In this document: one piece after another, positions 1 to 6,512 of the stretch
Position numbering within the stretch: the stretch's first letter is position 1
How the letters are laid out: each line of letters starts with the position of its first letter
Assembly (NCBI RefSeq): GCF_964229645.1
Contig: NZ_CAXREX010000214.1
Span: 1-14,174, forward strand
From: Nioella sp964229645
GTDB lineage: Bacteria; Pseudomonadota; Alphaproteobacteria; Rhodobacterales; Rhodobacteraceae
DNA length: 14,174 nucleotides
Direction of reading: 5' to 3'
Notes under the pieces: model-generated
What the model was told of the DNA's origin: nothing
Seen by the model: the letters and a program-made list of their open reading frames with translations, nothing else
Database searches by the model: none
Position numbers and translations under genes: made by a program

Positions 1-21
1 ATGAAACCGAGTGAATGTCAT
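1..21 (-). CDS. 5' end of an unidentified gene leaving the window
   Basis: An ATG on the minus strand (complement of 19-21) opens a frame that stays open to the window edge and reads MTFTRFH. It is preceded by a good Shine-Dalgarno, AGGAG (complement of 31-35), nine bases before the ATG. This is what supports a real start. Seven residues do not allow identification. It lies 95 bases downstream of the 65-residue gene on the same strand, so it could be the next member of the scpAB transcription unit or begin a new one. Confidence 0.45.
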
Positions 22-116
22 GCGGAACTTCTCCTGAAAGGGATGCGCGGCGGCACAATGGCACGCAGGCAAGCGCGAGACCAGCACCAATGGGCCGGAT
101 AAACCGGATGTGTATG

Positions 117-314
117 TCAGAAACGGGTGAGCCGCCGGGCCATGCGGGTCATCTGCCGCGCGCGCTGCGCATTGCGCTGCATCGCCTGGCGCTGACCGGG
201 GTCAACGGGCTGTTCGGAACGCGCGCCCATGGCAGCGTTGATCCCGGCATCCACACCACGCGTCACGGCGCGGCGCAGGATCCGGTTCAGGATCATTGAA
301 ACGATACGGTCCAT
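117..314 (-). CDS. small basic hypothetical protein, 65 aa
   Basis: I do not recognise a named family. The 65-residue product has an amphipathic N-terminal half (MDRIVSMILNRILRRAV) and an Arg/Gln/Met-rich C-terminal half ending RMARRLTRF. It is strongly basic and has no signal peptide or clear membrane span. I chose the internal ATG at 314 over the longer open frame reaching 449, because the extension is Arg/Pro-rich and runs into the scpB 3' end. A purine-rich AGAGGCAGAG precedes the chosen ATG. It lies 73 bases after scpB on the same strand, so co-transcription is likely. A nucleic-acid or membrane-surface role would fit the composition, but that is only inference. Confidence 0.65.
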   Translation of the reverse strand: MDRIVSMILNRILRRAVTRGVDAGINAAMGARSEQPVDPGQRQAMQRNAQRARQMTRMARRLTRF

Positions 315-387
315 GTCTCTGCCTCTGATCTTTTGTTGCGGCCTTTGTGGCACGATTCCGTGGCAGAAATTGGGCAAGCGCCCGCGA

Positions 388-1086
388 TCAGGGGCCGAAC
401 ATGTCCTCCTGGTCCTCGGGCGGGTCCATCGCGTCATCCTCGCCCGCATCCTCGGGGCCGGGAAAGCTGCCCGGCGGCGGGCGGCTGTCCAGAAGACCTG
501 CGGCGCGCAGTTCCTTCAGCCCCGGCAGGTCGCGGGTGGTTTCAAGCCCGAAATGGTCCAGAAAGCCTTGCGTGACCACGTAGGTCACGGGACGGCCCGG
601 CGTCATCTTGCGCCGCCCGAAGCGCAGCCACTCCATTTCCATCAGCTGGTCGATGGTGCCCCGGCTGACCGAAACGCCGCGGATTTCCTCGATCTCGGCG
701 CGGGTGCAGGGCTGGTGATAGGCGACGATGGCCAGGGTTTCGATCGCCGCCCGGCTGAGCTTGCGAGTCTCCACCTGTTCCCGGCTCATCAGGAAGGACA
801 GGTCCGGCGCGGTGCGGATTGCCCAGGCATCGCCCACGCGCACCACGTTCACCCCCCGCCCCTCGTAGCGCTTGCGCAGCGAGAAGACGGCCTCGGCGGC
901 ATCGCAGCCATGGGGCATGCGATCCTGCATGGCGCGGGTCGAGAGCGGCTCGGACGAGGCGAACAGCATGGCCTCGACCATGCGTTCCTGCTCGGCCAGG
1001 GGCGGTGCCTGGAAGAGGCTTTCCTCCTGCGCCGCGGCCTCTTCGAGCCGTTCGGTCGCGTCGTCGTCGATGTCATCGCTGCTCAT
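388..1086 (-). CDS. scpB: segregation and condensation protein B (ScpB)
   Basis: ScpB is a double winged-helix partner of the kleisin ScpA and the SMC ATPase in the bacterial condensin that compacts and segregates the chromosome. The 232-residue protein has an acidic N-terminal tail (about 1-30), the first winged helix beginning near MVEAMLFASSEPLS, the family signature ETLAIVAYHQP at 116-126, and GRPVTYVVT at 164-172 in the second winged helix. The C-terminal tail (about 200-232) is acidic and proline-rich, typical of alphaproteobacterial forms. The start codon lies inside the end of scpA (14-base overlap), which implies translational coupling of the two subunits. Identification is secure. 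Confidence 0.95.
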   Translation of the reverse strand: MSSDDIDDDATERLEEAAAQEESLFQAPPLAEQERMVEAMLFASSEPLSTRAMQDRMPHGCDAAEAVFSLRKRYEGRGVNVVRVGDAWAIRTAPDLSFLMSREQVETRKLSRAAIETLAIVAYHQPCTRAEIEEIRGVSVSRGTIDQLMEMEWLRFGRRKMTPGRPVTYVVTQGFLDHFGLETTRDLPGLKELRAAGLLDSRPPPGSFPGPEDAGEDDAMDPPEDQEDMFGP

Positions 1087-1879
1087 CGGGGCCTCTCGAT
1101 TTCAGGTGGATCGGCGCGAAAGTGTCGCTTTGGCGGATCGTGGCCTTGCCTGCCTTGACCAGTTCGAGCGCCGCCGCGAAGGTCGAGGCCGCCGCCGAGC
1201 GCCGTTTCTTGGGATCGCGCCGCCAGCCGTCGGGGATGAAGGTGGCGATATCGACCCAATCGCCCACGTAGCCGATCATTCCGCGCATCTTTTCCAGCGC
1301 CTCCTCCATGGTCAGGATCGCGTCGCGGTCCATCACGAAGGGGCGGAATTCGTCGCGCGTGCGGATGCGGGCATAGCCCTGCATCAGGTCCAGCAACGTG
1401 GCGGTATAGGTGATCTTGCGGGCGGTCTCGACCTCTTCGGGCAGGCCCCGCACGAAACGGTCACGCCCAAGCCGGTCGCGCGCCATGAGCTGTGCCGCGC
1501 GTTCGCGCATGGCCTGAAGCCGCTCCAGCTGGAAGGCCAGATGCGCGGCCAGTTCCTCGCCCGTGGGACCCTCTTCGGAGGGATCGGGCGGCAGCAGCAG
1601 CCGCGATTTCAGGAAGGCCAGCCAGGCGGCCATGACCAGGTAATCGGCCGCCAGTTCGATCCGCAGGGACCGCGCCTTTTCGACGAAGGCCAGGTATTGC
1701 TCGGCCAGTTTCAGGACCGAGATCTTGCGCAGGTCCACCTTCTGGGTGCGCGAGAGCGTCAGAAGCACGTCGAGCGGGCCTTCGAAACCATCCACATCGA
1801 CGATGAGAGCCTCTGCCGCGCGTCGTTCGGCGACGGTTTCCCAAAGGTCTTCCGCGTCTTTATCCCTGGTCTCGGCCAT
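1073..1879 (-). CDS. scpA: segregation and condensation protein A (ScpA kleisin)
   Basis: ScpA is the kleisin that bridges the SMC head domains and recruits ScpB dimers. The 268-residue product shows the N-terminal kleisin signature DGFEGPLDVLL at 30-40, followed by the LAEQYL helix that contacts the SMC neck. The central part is charged and variable, and the C-terminal winged helix includes TFAAALELVKAGKATIRQ. The frame is open to 2149, but the upstream extension is Arg/Pro-rich and overlaps nagZ. I therefore chose the ATG at 1879, preceded by the purine-rich GAGGGGATGGG. The last 14 bases overlap scpB. It lies 107 bases downstream of nagZ in the same direction. Confidence 0.95.
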   Translation of the reverse strand: MAETRDKDAEDLWETVAERRAAEALIVDVDGFEGPLDVLLTLSRTQKVDLRKISVLKLAEQYLAFVEKARSLRIELAADYLVMAAWLAFLKSRLLLPPDPSEEGPTGEELAAHLAFQLERLQAMRERAAQLMARDRLGRDRFVRGLPEEVETARKITYTATLLDLMQGYARIRTRDEFRPFVMDRDAILTMEEALEKMRGMIGYVGDWVDIATFIPDGWRRDPKKRRSAAASTFAAALELVKAGKATIRQSDTFAPIHLKSRGPDEQR

Positions 1880-1965
1880 GCCTGCCCATCCCCTCGCAAG
1901 GCCCACAAGGTCCGGCGATGGCGGGGCAATGTCAAGATGCGCGGGGCGCTCCTGCGCCGGGCGCG

Positions 1966-1979
1966 GCGCGTCGACGCGC
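1966..1979. repeat. 14-base perfect palindrome just after the nagZ stop
   Basis: The sequence GCGCGTCGACGCGC is its own reverse complement. It starts seven bases beyond the nagZ stop codon. Its core GCGCGTCGAC is also the first shared block of the two composite 3' elements at 5884-6060 and 10678-10857, again in gene-sense orientation just after a stop codon. The hairpin and 24-base terminal motif of those elements are not visible here, so this is at most a partial or decayed relative. The rest of the nagZ-scpA gap holds nothing else I can support. Confidence 0.4.
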
Positions 1980-1986
1980 ACCCTGC

Positions 1987-2991
1987 CTAACGCGAAAGAT
2001 CGGCCAGTTCGGAAAGAAGCGCCTGCTCGTCCACGGAAAGCGGGGCACGACGACTGCCAAGGGCGCGGGCCAGTCGCGTCGAGGCGGCTGGATCGAGCGC
2101 CCCGGCGGCCCCGACGACAGCCTCCATCTCGGCGCGCTCGCCATTGCAATGCAGGATCACGTCACAGCCCGCCGCGCGCGCGCCCGCGGCCCTGTCGCCG
2201 ATCGTGCCCGGAAGTGCGTTCATCGACAGGTCATCGGTCATCAACAGCCCGTCAAACCCGATGTCCTCGCGGATGAGCCGGATCATTGTCGCGCTCAGGG
2301 TCGCCGGGGCATCGGGGTCGATCGCCTCGTAGACCAGATGCGCGCTCATCCCCCAATGCAGGTCGGAAAGCGCCCGGAACGGGGCGAAATCCTCGGCCTC
2401 CAGCAGATCGCGCGGGACGCTCACGCGAGGCAGGTCATGGTGGCTGTCCAGCGTGCCGCGCCCGTGGCCGGGCATATGCTTGAGCACCGGAAAGACGCCC
2501 GCATCGGCAAGCCCCTCGGCCACCGCGCGCGCCAGCAGGGTCACGCTGCGCGCCTCGGTGCCGTAGCAGCGGTTGCGCAGGAAGGGATGTGTCTCGGGCC
2601 GGGCAATGTCGGCGCAGGGCGCACAGTTCCCGTCGATACCAAGCGCCGCGTGTTCGCGGGCAATAAGAAGGCTGCGCAGGTACATGGCGCGTGCGGCCGC
2701 GTCAGGCGCGGCCCGTTGGGCCTGCTCCAGCGGCGGAAGCCACTCGCGCCAATGGGGCGCGCGCAGGCGTTGCACCCGCCCGCCCTCCTGGTCGATGAAG
2801 ATGGGCGCGTCCCAGCCCACGGCGTCGCGCAGGTCGGCGCAAAGCCGCCGGACCTGCGCGGGCGTGTCCACGTTGCGCGCGAAAAGGATGAAGCCCACCG
2901 GTGCCACGTCGCGGAAAAACGCGGCCTCCTCCGCGTCCAGGCGCGGGCCAAGGCAGCCGAAGATCGCGGGCGATCTGACGGGCGGAGTCAC
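1987..2991 (-). CDS. nagZ: beta-N-acetylhexosaminidase NagZ (GH3)
   Basis: NagZ is a cytoplasmic glycoside hydrolase family 3 enzyme. It removes N-acetylglucosamine from anhydro-muropeptides during peptidoglycan recycling. Visible motifs are DQEGGRV at 67-73, KHMPGHG at 171-177, the D-S-H loop at 182-184 that carries the catalytic His of the NagZ type, and TDDLSM at 252-257 containing the nucleophilic Asp. The 334 residues match the usual length of about 340, and there is no signal peptide, as expected. The frame has no suitable ATG near the conserved start. I chose the GTG at 2991, five bases after the SPOR-gene stop, which places the conserved AIFGCLGP strand near the N-terminus. No clear Shine-Dalgarno precedes it, so translation probably depends on coupling to the upstream gene. 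Confidence 0.93.
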   Translation of the reverse strand: MTPPVRSPAIFGCLGPRLDAEEAAFFRDVAPVGFILFARNVDTPAQVRRLCADLRDAVGWDAPIFIDQEGGRVQRLRAPHWREWLPPLEQAQRAAPDAAARAMYLRSLLIAREHAALGIDGNCAPCADIARPETHPFLRNRCYGTEARSVTLLARAVAEGLADAGVFPVLKHMPGHGRGTLDSHHDLPRVSVPRDLLEAEDFAPFRALSDLHWGMSAHLVYEAIDPDAPATLSATMIRLIREDIGFDGLLMTDDLSMNALPGTIGDRAAGARAAGCDVILHCNGERAEMEAVVGAAGALDPAASTRLARALGSRRAPLSVDEQALLSELADLSR

Positions 2992-2996
2992 GGGGA

Positions 2997-3950
2997 TCAG
3001 CGCACCGTGACCGGGATGCAGGGCGCGCCCTGTGCGGCGAGGGCCGAGCAGAAGCGGCGGGCATCGGACAGGTCGTCGAACCCATGCGCCCTGAGGCGGA
3101 AGAATTCCCGCCCGCCGGATACGGCCCGCTGCACCACGCGATCCTTGTCGCGGAAGAAATCGGGGTAGAGCCGGGCCAGGCGCGCCCATTCGTTGCGCGC
3201 GGTTTCCATGTCATCGAAGGCGCCAAGCTGCACCAGCCGCGTGCCGTCGGGCAGCGTTTCGGGATCAAGCTCGCTCACCGAGGGGGCAGCGGCCACCGGG
3301 GCGGCACCAGAAGCCGCGGCGGCGGGGGCGAGCGAGGCCACCTGAACGATCTGCTCGGGCCGCCCGATGGGGCGCAGGGACCGGCTCACACCGGGAATGG
3401 TGGCCGAGATCACCTCGATCGTGGGGCGGGCGGTGCCGGGCACCGGGTCGCGCGGCGCGGGGTCGGCCGCGGCCTCTTCGTCCACCGGCTCGGGGTCGAG
3501 CGGCGCCAGCGGCGTCGCTTCCTGCAACAGCCGGTCGATCAAGGCGAGCGTTTCCTCTCCGGTGCCCTCGGCGGGCGGTGTCGCGGTTTCCGGCAGGCTG
3601 GCCGAGCTGAGGTCGATTTCCGCGATGTCGAGCGGGGCTGGGGCCAGAACGATGCGGTCGGCAGCCGGCGCGGCTTCCTCGCCCTCGCTGATGCGGTTCA
3701 CGGCCAGGCCCTGGTGATCGGCCACGCTGCCGCCCGGATTTTCCGGCGCAACCCGCATCGGCCCTTCCAGGGCGCGGATCACCGGCACGCCAGACACGTC
3801 GCGCACCGTCAGCTGCCAGGCCCAGATCGCCATGCCGGCGACCAACCCGACCGACATCAGCGCGCCGATCCAGTTGATGATGACGGACATGCCCGCAGCC
3901 CCGTCCTCGGACCGGGGGGCGGACTCCTCGTAATATTCTATATCTGCCAT
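2997..3950 (-). CDS. membrane-anchored SPOR-domain protein
   Basis: This 317-residue protein has a short acidic cytoplasmic N-terminus (MADIEYYEES) and one hydrophobic transmembrane segment at about 22-45. A long Pro/Ala/Glu-rich periplasmic linker runs from about 60 to 235. A C-terminal SPOR domain begins at about 236 (DGTRLVQLGAFDDMETARNEW) and continues through FFRLRAHGF. SPOR domains bind glycan strands lacking stem peptides, usually at division sites. I chose the ATG at 3950, preceded by GAGGGCAGGC, rather than the upstream ATG of the open frame. nagZ starts five bases after the stop, so a glycan-binding protein and a muropeptide-recycling enzyme are made from one message. The upstream 129-base gap to argS shows no convincing promoter. 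The linker is unlikely to be conserved in sequence. Confidence 0.9.
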   Translation of the reverse strand: MADIEYYEESAPRSEDGAAGMSVIINWIGALMSVGLVAGMAIWAWQLTVRDVSGVPVIRALEGPMRVAPENPGGSVADHQGLAVNRISEGEEAAPAADRIVLAPAPLDIAEIDLSSASLPETATPPAEGTGEETLALIDRLLQEATPLAPLDPEPVDEEAAADPAPRDPVPGTARPTIEVISATIPGVSRSLRPIGRPEQIVQVASLAPAAAASGAAPVAAAPSVSELDPETLPDGTRLVQLGAFDDMETARNEWARLARLYPDFFRDKDRVVQRAVSGGREFFRLRAHGFDDLSDARRFCSALAAQGAPCIPVTVR

Positions 3951-4079
3951 GCCTGCCCTCATTTCCCCGGCATGGGCAGCCCGCCTGGTTCGCGGCATAC
4001 CGGGATTGTCCTAAGCCTGCTCGACCCCCGGTCTTCGCTGTTATTTTGTTGGCCGCTCCGGTTCCTCCGGGGTCTGACC

Positions 4080-5810
4080 TCAGCGCATTTCTTCGACCGG
4101 TGTCACGCCCAAGATACCAAGACCGTTGGAAATAACAACCTGAACGGCACGGATCAGCGCGAGTTTTGCTTTCGATGCAACAGGGTCATCTTCCTGCAGG
4201 AAGCGAAGGGCGGGTTCGGCATTGCCCTTGTTCCACAATCCGTGGAACTCGCTGGCCAGGTCATAAAGGTAGAAGGCCACCCGGTGCGGTTCGTGGCTGG
4301 AGGCCGCGATTTCCACAAGGCGCGGCCATTCGGCCAGCTTGGCCGCCAGCGCGAATTCCGCCGGATGGGCGATCGGGGTCAGGTCCGCGGCATCGGCGGC
4401 GATCCCAGCCTCCTCGGCCTTGCGCATCACCGAACAGATCCTGGCATGCGCGTATTGCACGTAGAAGACAGGGTTGTCCTTGGACTGTTCGCGCACCTTG
4501 TCGAGATCGAAATCGAGCGGCGCATCGTTCTTGCGCGTCAGCATGACGAAGCGGGTCACGTCCGCGCCCACCAGGTCCACCACGTCGCGCAGCGTCACGA
4601 AGGTGCCAGCGCGCTTGGACATCTTGAAGGGCTGGCCGTTCTGGAAGAGCTTCACCAGCTGCGTCAGCTTGATGTCCAGTGGCACACGGCCCTCCGACAG
4701 CGCCGAAACGGCGGCCTTCATGCGCTTGACATAGCCGCCATGGTCGGCCCCGAAAATGTCGATCAGCGCATCGAAGCCGCGCTGCACCTTGTCGTAGTGA
4801 TAGGCGATATCGGGGGCGAAATAGGTCCAGCTGCCATCGGATTTCATGATCGGACGATCCACGTCATCGCCGTAATCGGTCGATTTGAAGAGCGTCTGTT
4901 CGCGCGGTTCCCAATCCTCGGGCGTCTTGCCCTTCGGCGGCTCCAGCGTGCCCTTGTAGATCAGCCCCTTGCCCCGCAGGTCCTCGATCGCCGCCTCGAT
5001 CCGACCGGTGCCGTAAAGCGACTTCTCGGAATAGAAGACATCCATCCTGACGCCAAGCTGCGCCAGGTCCTCGCGGATCAACTCCATCATCGCGTCGGTG
5101 GCGTAATCGCGCACCTGCACCAACCAATCGGCCTCGGGCTTGCCGACATAGGCATCGCCCACCTCGGCCTTCAGCGCCTCGCCCACCTCGATCAGGTAAT
5201 CGCCGGGATAGGTGCCATCCTCGAACGCCACCTCCTGCCCGTGGGCTTCGAGATAGCGCAGGTAGACCGAGCGGGCCAGCACATCGACCTGCGCGCCGCC
5301 ATCGTTGATATAGTATTCGCGTGTCACCTCATGGCCCGCGAAGGCCAACAGGCTCGCCAGCGCATCGCCGAAAACCGCACCGCGCGTGTGGCCCACATGC
5401 AGCGGCCCGGTGGGGTTGGCGCTGACATATTCCACGTTGACCTTCTGCCCCTGCCCCATGCTGGAGCGGCCATAGTCCGCGCCCGCCGCCAGCACACCCG
5501 CGATCACGCCGCGCCAGGTGGCCTCCGACAGGCGCAGGTTGAGGAACCCGGGGCCCGCGACCTCGGCCGTCTCGATCCGGTCATCGGCGGCAAGCTTGCC
5601 CGCCAACGCCTCGGCGATGTCGCGCGGCTTCATGCCCGCGGGCTTGGCCAGCACCATCGCCGCGTTCGTCGCCATGTCGCCATGGGCCGCGTCGCGCGGG
5701 GGTTCCACCGCCACGTTCTTCATGTCGAGCCCGGCGGGCAGCCCGCCCTCGGAGGCAAGCGCCTCCAGGCTTTCGATCACAAGCGCACGGATATCGGCAA
5801 AGAGGGTCAT
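4080..5810 (-). CDS. argS: arginyl-tRNA synthetase
   Basis: ArgS is a class I aminoacyl-tRNA synthetase that charges tRNA-Arg with arginine in the cytoplasm. The N-terminal additional domain (about 1-110) recognises the tRNA D-loop. The class I HIGH motif appears as HVGH at 138-141 within ANPTGPLHVGHTRGA. DHGGYVKRM follows at about 356-364, and the KMSKS-like loop is KMSKRAGTF at 396-404. The C-terminal helical anticodon-binding domain fills the rest and ends with the typical short VEEMR tail. At 576 residues it is full length. The ATG at 5810 is preceded by AGGA about ten bases upstream. It is the first gene of the argS / SPOR / nagZ / scpAB series and has its own candidate promoter. Confidence 0.97.
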   Translation of the reverse strand: MTLFADIRALVIESLEALASEGGLPAGLDMKNVAVEPPRDAAHGDMATNAAMVLAKPAGMKPRDIAEALAGKLAADDRIETAEVAGPGFLNLRLSEATWRGVIAGVLAAGADYGRSSMGQGQKVNVEYVSANPTGPLHVGHTRGAVFGDALASLLAFAGHEVTREYYINDGGAQVDVLARSVYLRYLEAHGQEVAFEDGTYPGDYLIEVGEALKAEVGDAYVGKPEADWLVQVRDYATDAMMELIREDLAQLGVRMDVFYSEKSLYGTGRIEAAIEDLRGKGLIYKGTLEPPKGKTPEDWEPREQTLFKSTDYGDDVDRPIMKSDGSWTYFAPDIAYHYDKVQRGFDALIDIFGADHGGYVKRMKAAVSALSEGRVPLDIKLTQLVKLFQNGQPFKMSKRAGTFVTLRDVVDLVGADVTRFVMLTRKNDAPLDFDLDKVREQSKDNPVFYVQYAHARICSVMRKAEEAGIAADAADLTPIAHPAEFALAAKLAEWPRLVEIAASSHEPHRVAFYLYDLASEFHGLWNKGNAEPALRFLQEDDPVASKAKLALIRAVQVVISNGLGILGVTPVEEMR

Positions 5811-5837
5811 GTCACGGGGTCCTGTCTGGTTGGGCGG

Positions 5838-5865
5838 GGTTTACCACGCAAGCGCCGAAGGTCAA
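5838..5865 (-). promoter_or_regulatory. candidate sigma70 promoter of argS
   Basis: On the minus strand, TTGACC (complement of 5860-5865, five of six consensus positions) is followed after 16 bases by TAAACC (complement of 5838-5843, weak). This would start transcription about 20 bases before the argS ATG. The -35 match is good and the -10 poor, so the assignment is moderate. Confidence 0.4.
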
Positions 5866-5883
5866 TCGCAGAGCAGGGCTTCC

Positions 5884-6060
5884 CGCTTCTTCTTGGTGAA
5901 AATACTCATGCCCGGCAGGCCACATCCCGCACCAAACCCGTGGCGAGGCCCGGCCCTTGCCGATGTCCCGCGGCAGCTACGGCACGGACGAGGGCCCCCG
6001 GGGTTCCCCGGGGGCGTGAGCCGGGCCGTTCACCGGTCGACGCGCCGCAAGGCGCGGCGA
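5884..6060 (-). repeat. composite 3'-UTR repeat element, copy A
   Basis: Read in gene sense (minus strand), the element starts six bases after the stop codon of the secreted-protein gene. Its parts in order are TCGCCGCGC (6052-6060); GCGCGTCGACC (6035-6045), which together with the first block makes a six-pair hairpin with the loop TTGC; 19 bases; a perfect ten-pair hairpin GCCCCCGGGG / CCCCGGGGGC with a two-base spacer (5994-6015); 86 bases; and the terminal motif GAGTATTT-TCA-CCAAGAAGAAGCG (5884-5907). Copy B at 10678-10857 has the same parts in the same order with nearly equal spacing. The hairpin has no T-run after it, so it is not a classical intrinsic terminator. Confidence 0.7.
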
Positions 6061-6066
6061 TCCCCT

Positions 6067-6453
6067 TTACTTGGACCCCCCCGGGGCAGGGGCCGGGGCG
6101 GTGGCCGGGCCGCAATAGGCATAGGTGCCCGCCCAGTTGGGCTGCACGTAGACGATCCCGTTATCCCAACTGGGCATCAGCATGTAGCGTTCGGTCCAGG
6201 TCTCGCCTTCGCCCGAACATTGCCCATCGTAGAAATAGGCCCCCTCGAAGCCCGGCACCGGGCCCGCAGGGGTCAGCGTGCAGGCGCTTTCGTAAAACAG
6301 GATCCGGTTGCCGCTGATCTCGATCCGCGTATCGCTGTAGGGGTTGCCGCTACAGGCATCGAGCTCGTAGGCCCCCTCCGGCAGGGCCTGGGCCAGCGCA
6401 CCCCCTGCCCCCGCGGCCAAGACCAGCGCCGCTGCCGCCATCATCCGTGTCAT
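6067..6453 (-). CDS. small secreted hypothetical protein with four cysteines
   Basis: The 128-residue precursor begins MTRMMAAAALVLAAGAGGALAQ, a clear Sec signal peptide with a likely cut after ALA at about 21. The mature part of about 107 residues has four cysteines (C34, C58, C79, C114), compatible with two disulfides in the periplasm. It is rich in Tyr/Trp/Gly (GTYAYCGP near the end) and finishes with an Ala/Pro-rich tail. I recognise no catalytic motif and no named family. The start is supported by GGAGG seven bases before the ATG. It sits between dgt and argS with its own candidate promoter upstream and the repeat element directly after its stop, so it may be an insertion into an otherwise conserved neighbourhood. 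Confidence 0.85.
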   Translation of the reverse strand: MTRMMAAAALVLAAGAGGALAQALPEGAYELDACSGNPYSDTRIEISGNRILFYESACTLTPAGPVPGFEGAYFYDGQCSGEGETWTERYMLMPSWDNGIVYVQPNWAGTYAYCGPATAPAPAPGGSK

Positions 6454-6482
6454 GTCGGTCCTCCGTGACAGTCCGTGGCCTG

Positions 6483-6512
6483 ACTAGAGCATGCAGGCCC
6501 CTGCCCTGTCAC
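6483..6512 (-). promoter_or_regulatory. candidate promoter of the secreted-protein gene
   Basis: On the minus strand, GTGACA (complement of 6507-6512, five of six) is followed after 18 bases by TCTAGT (complement of 6483-6488, four of six). The -35 abuts the dgt stop codon, and the predicted start leaves a leader of about 22 bases before the secreted-protein ATG. This suggests the gene can be expressed independently of dgt. Confidence 0.4.

Noticed and set aside
229..1158. Plus-strand frame of about 310 codons across the scpB locus
   Set aside because: It is the reverse of scpB, which carries the ETLAIVAYHQP signature; the antisense product has no family features.
1930..1935. Exact TTGACA on the minus strand in the nagZ-scpA gap
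   Set aside because: No acceptable -10 hexamer is found at 16-18 bases, so I do not call a promoter, although an internal scpA promoter remains possible.
1880..2149. N-terminal extension of ScpA by 90 codons
   Set aside because: The extension overlaps nagZ and reads as Arg/Pro-rich low-complexity sequence; the ATG at 1879 gives the normal ScpA N-terminus.
3084..6317. A plus-strand open frame of over 1000 codons
   Set aside because: It lies opposite the SPOR gene, argS and part of the secreted-protein gene, all with clear family motifs or signal peptides. Long antisense frames are common at this GC content, and its product is low-complexity, His/Arg/Gly-rich without any domain.
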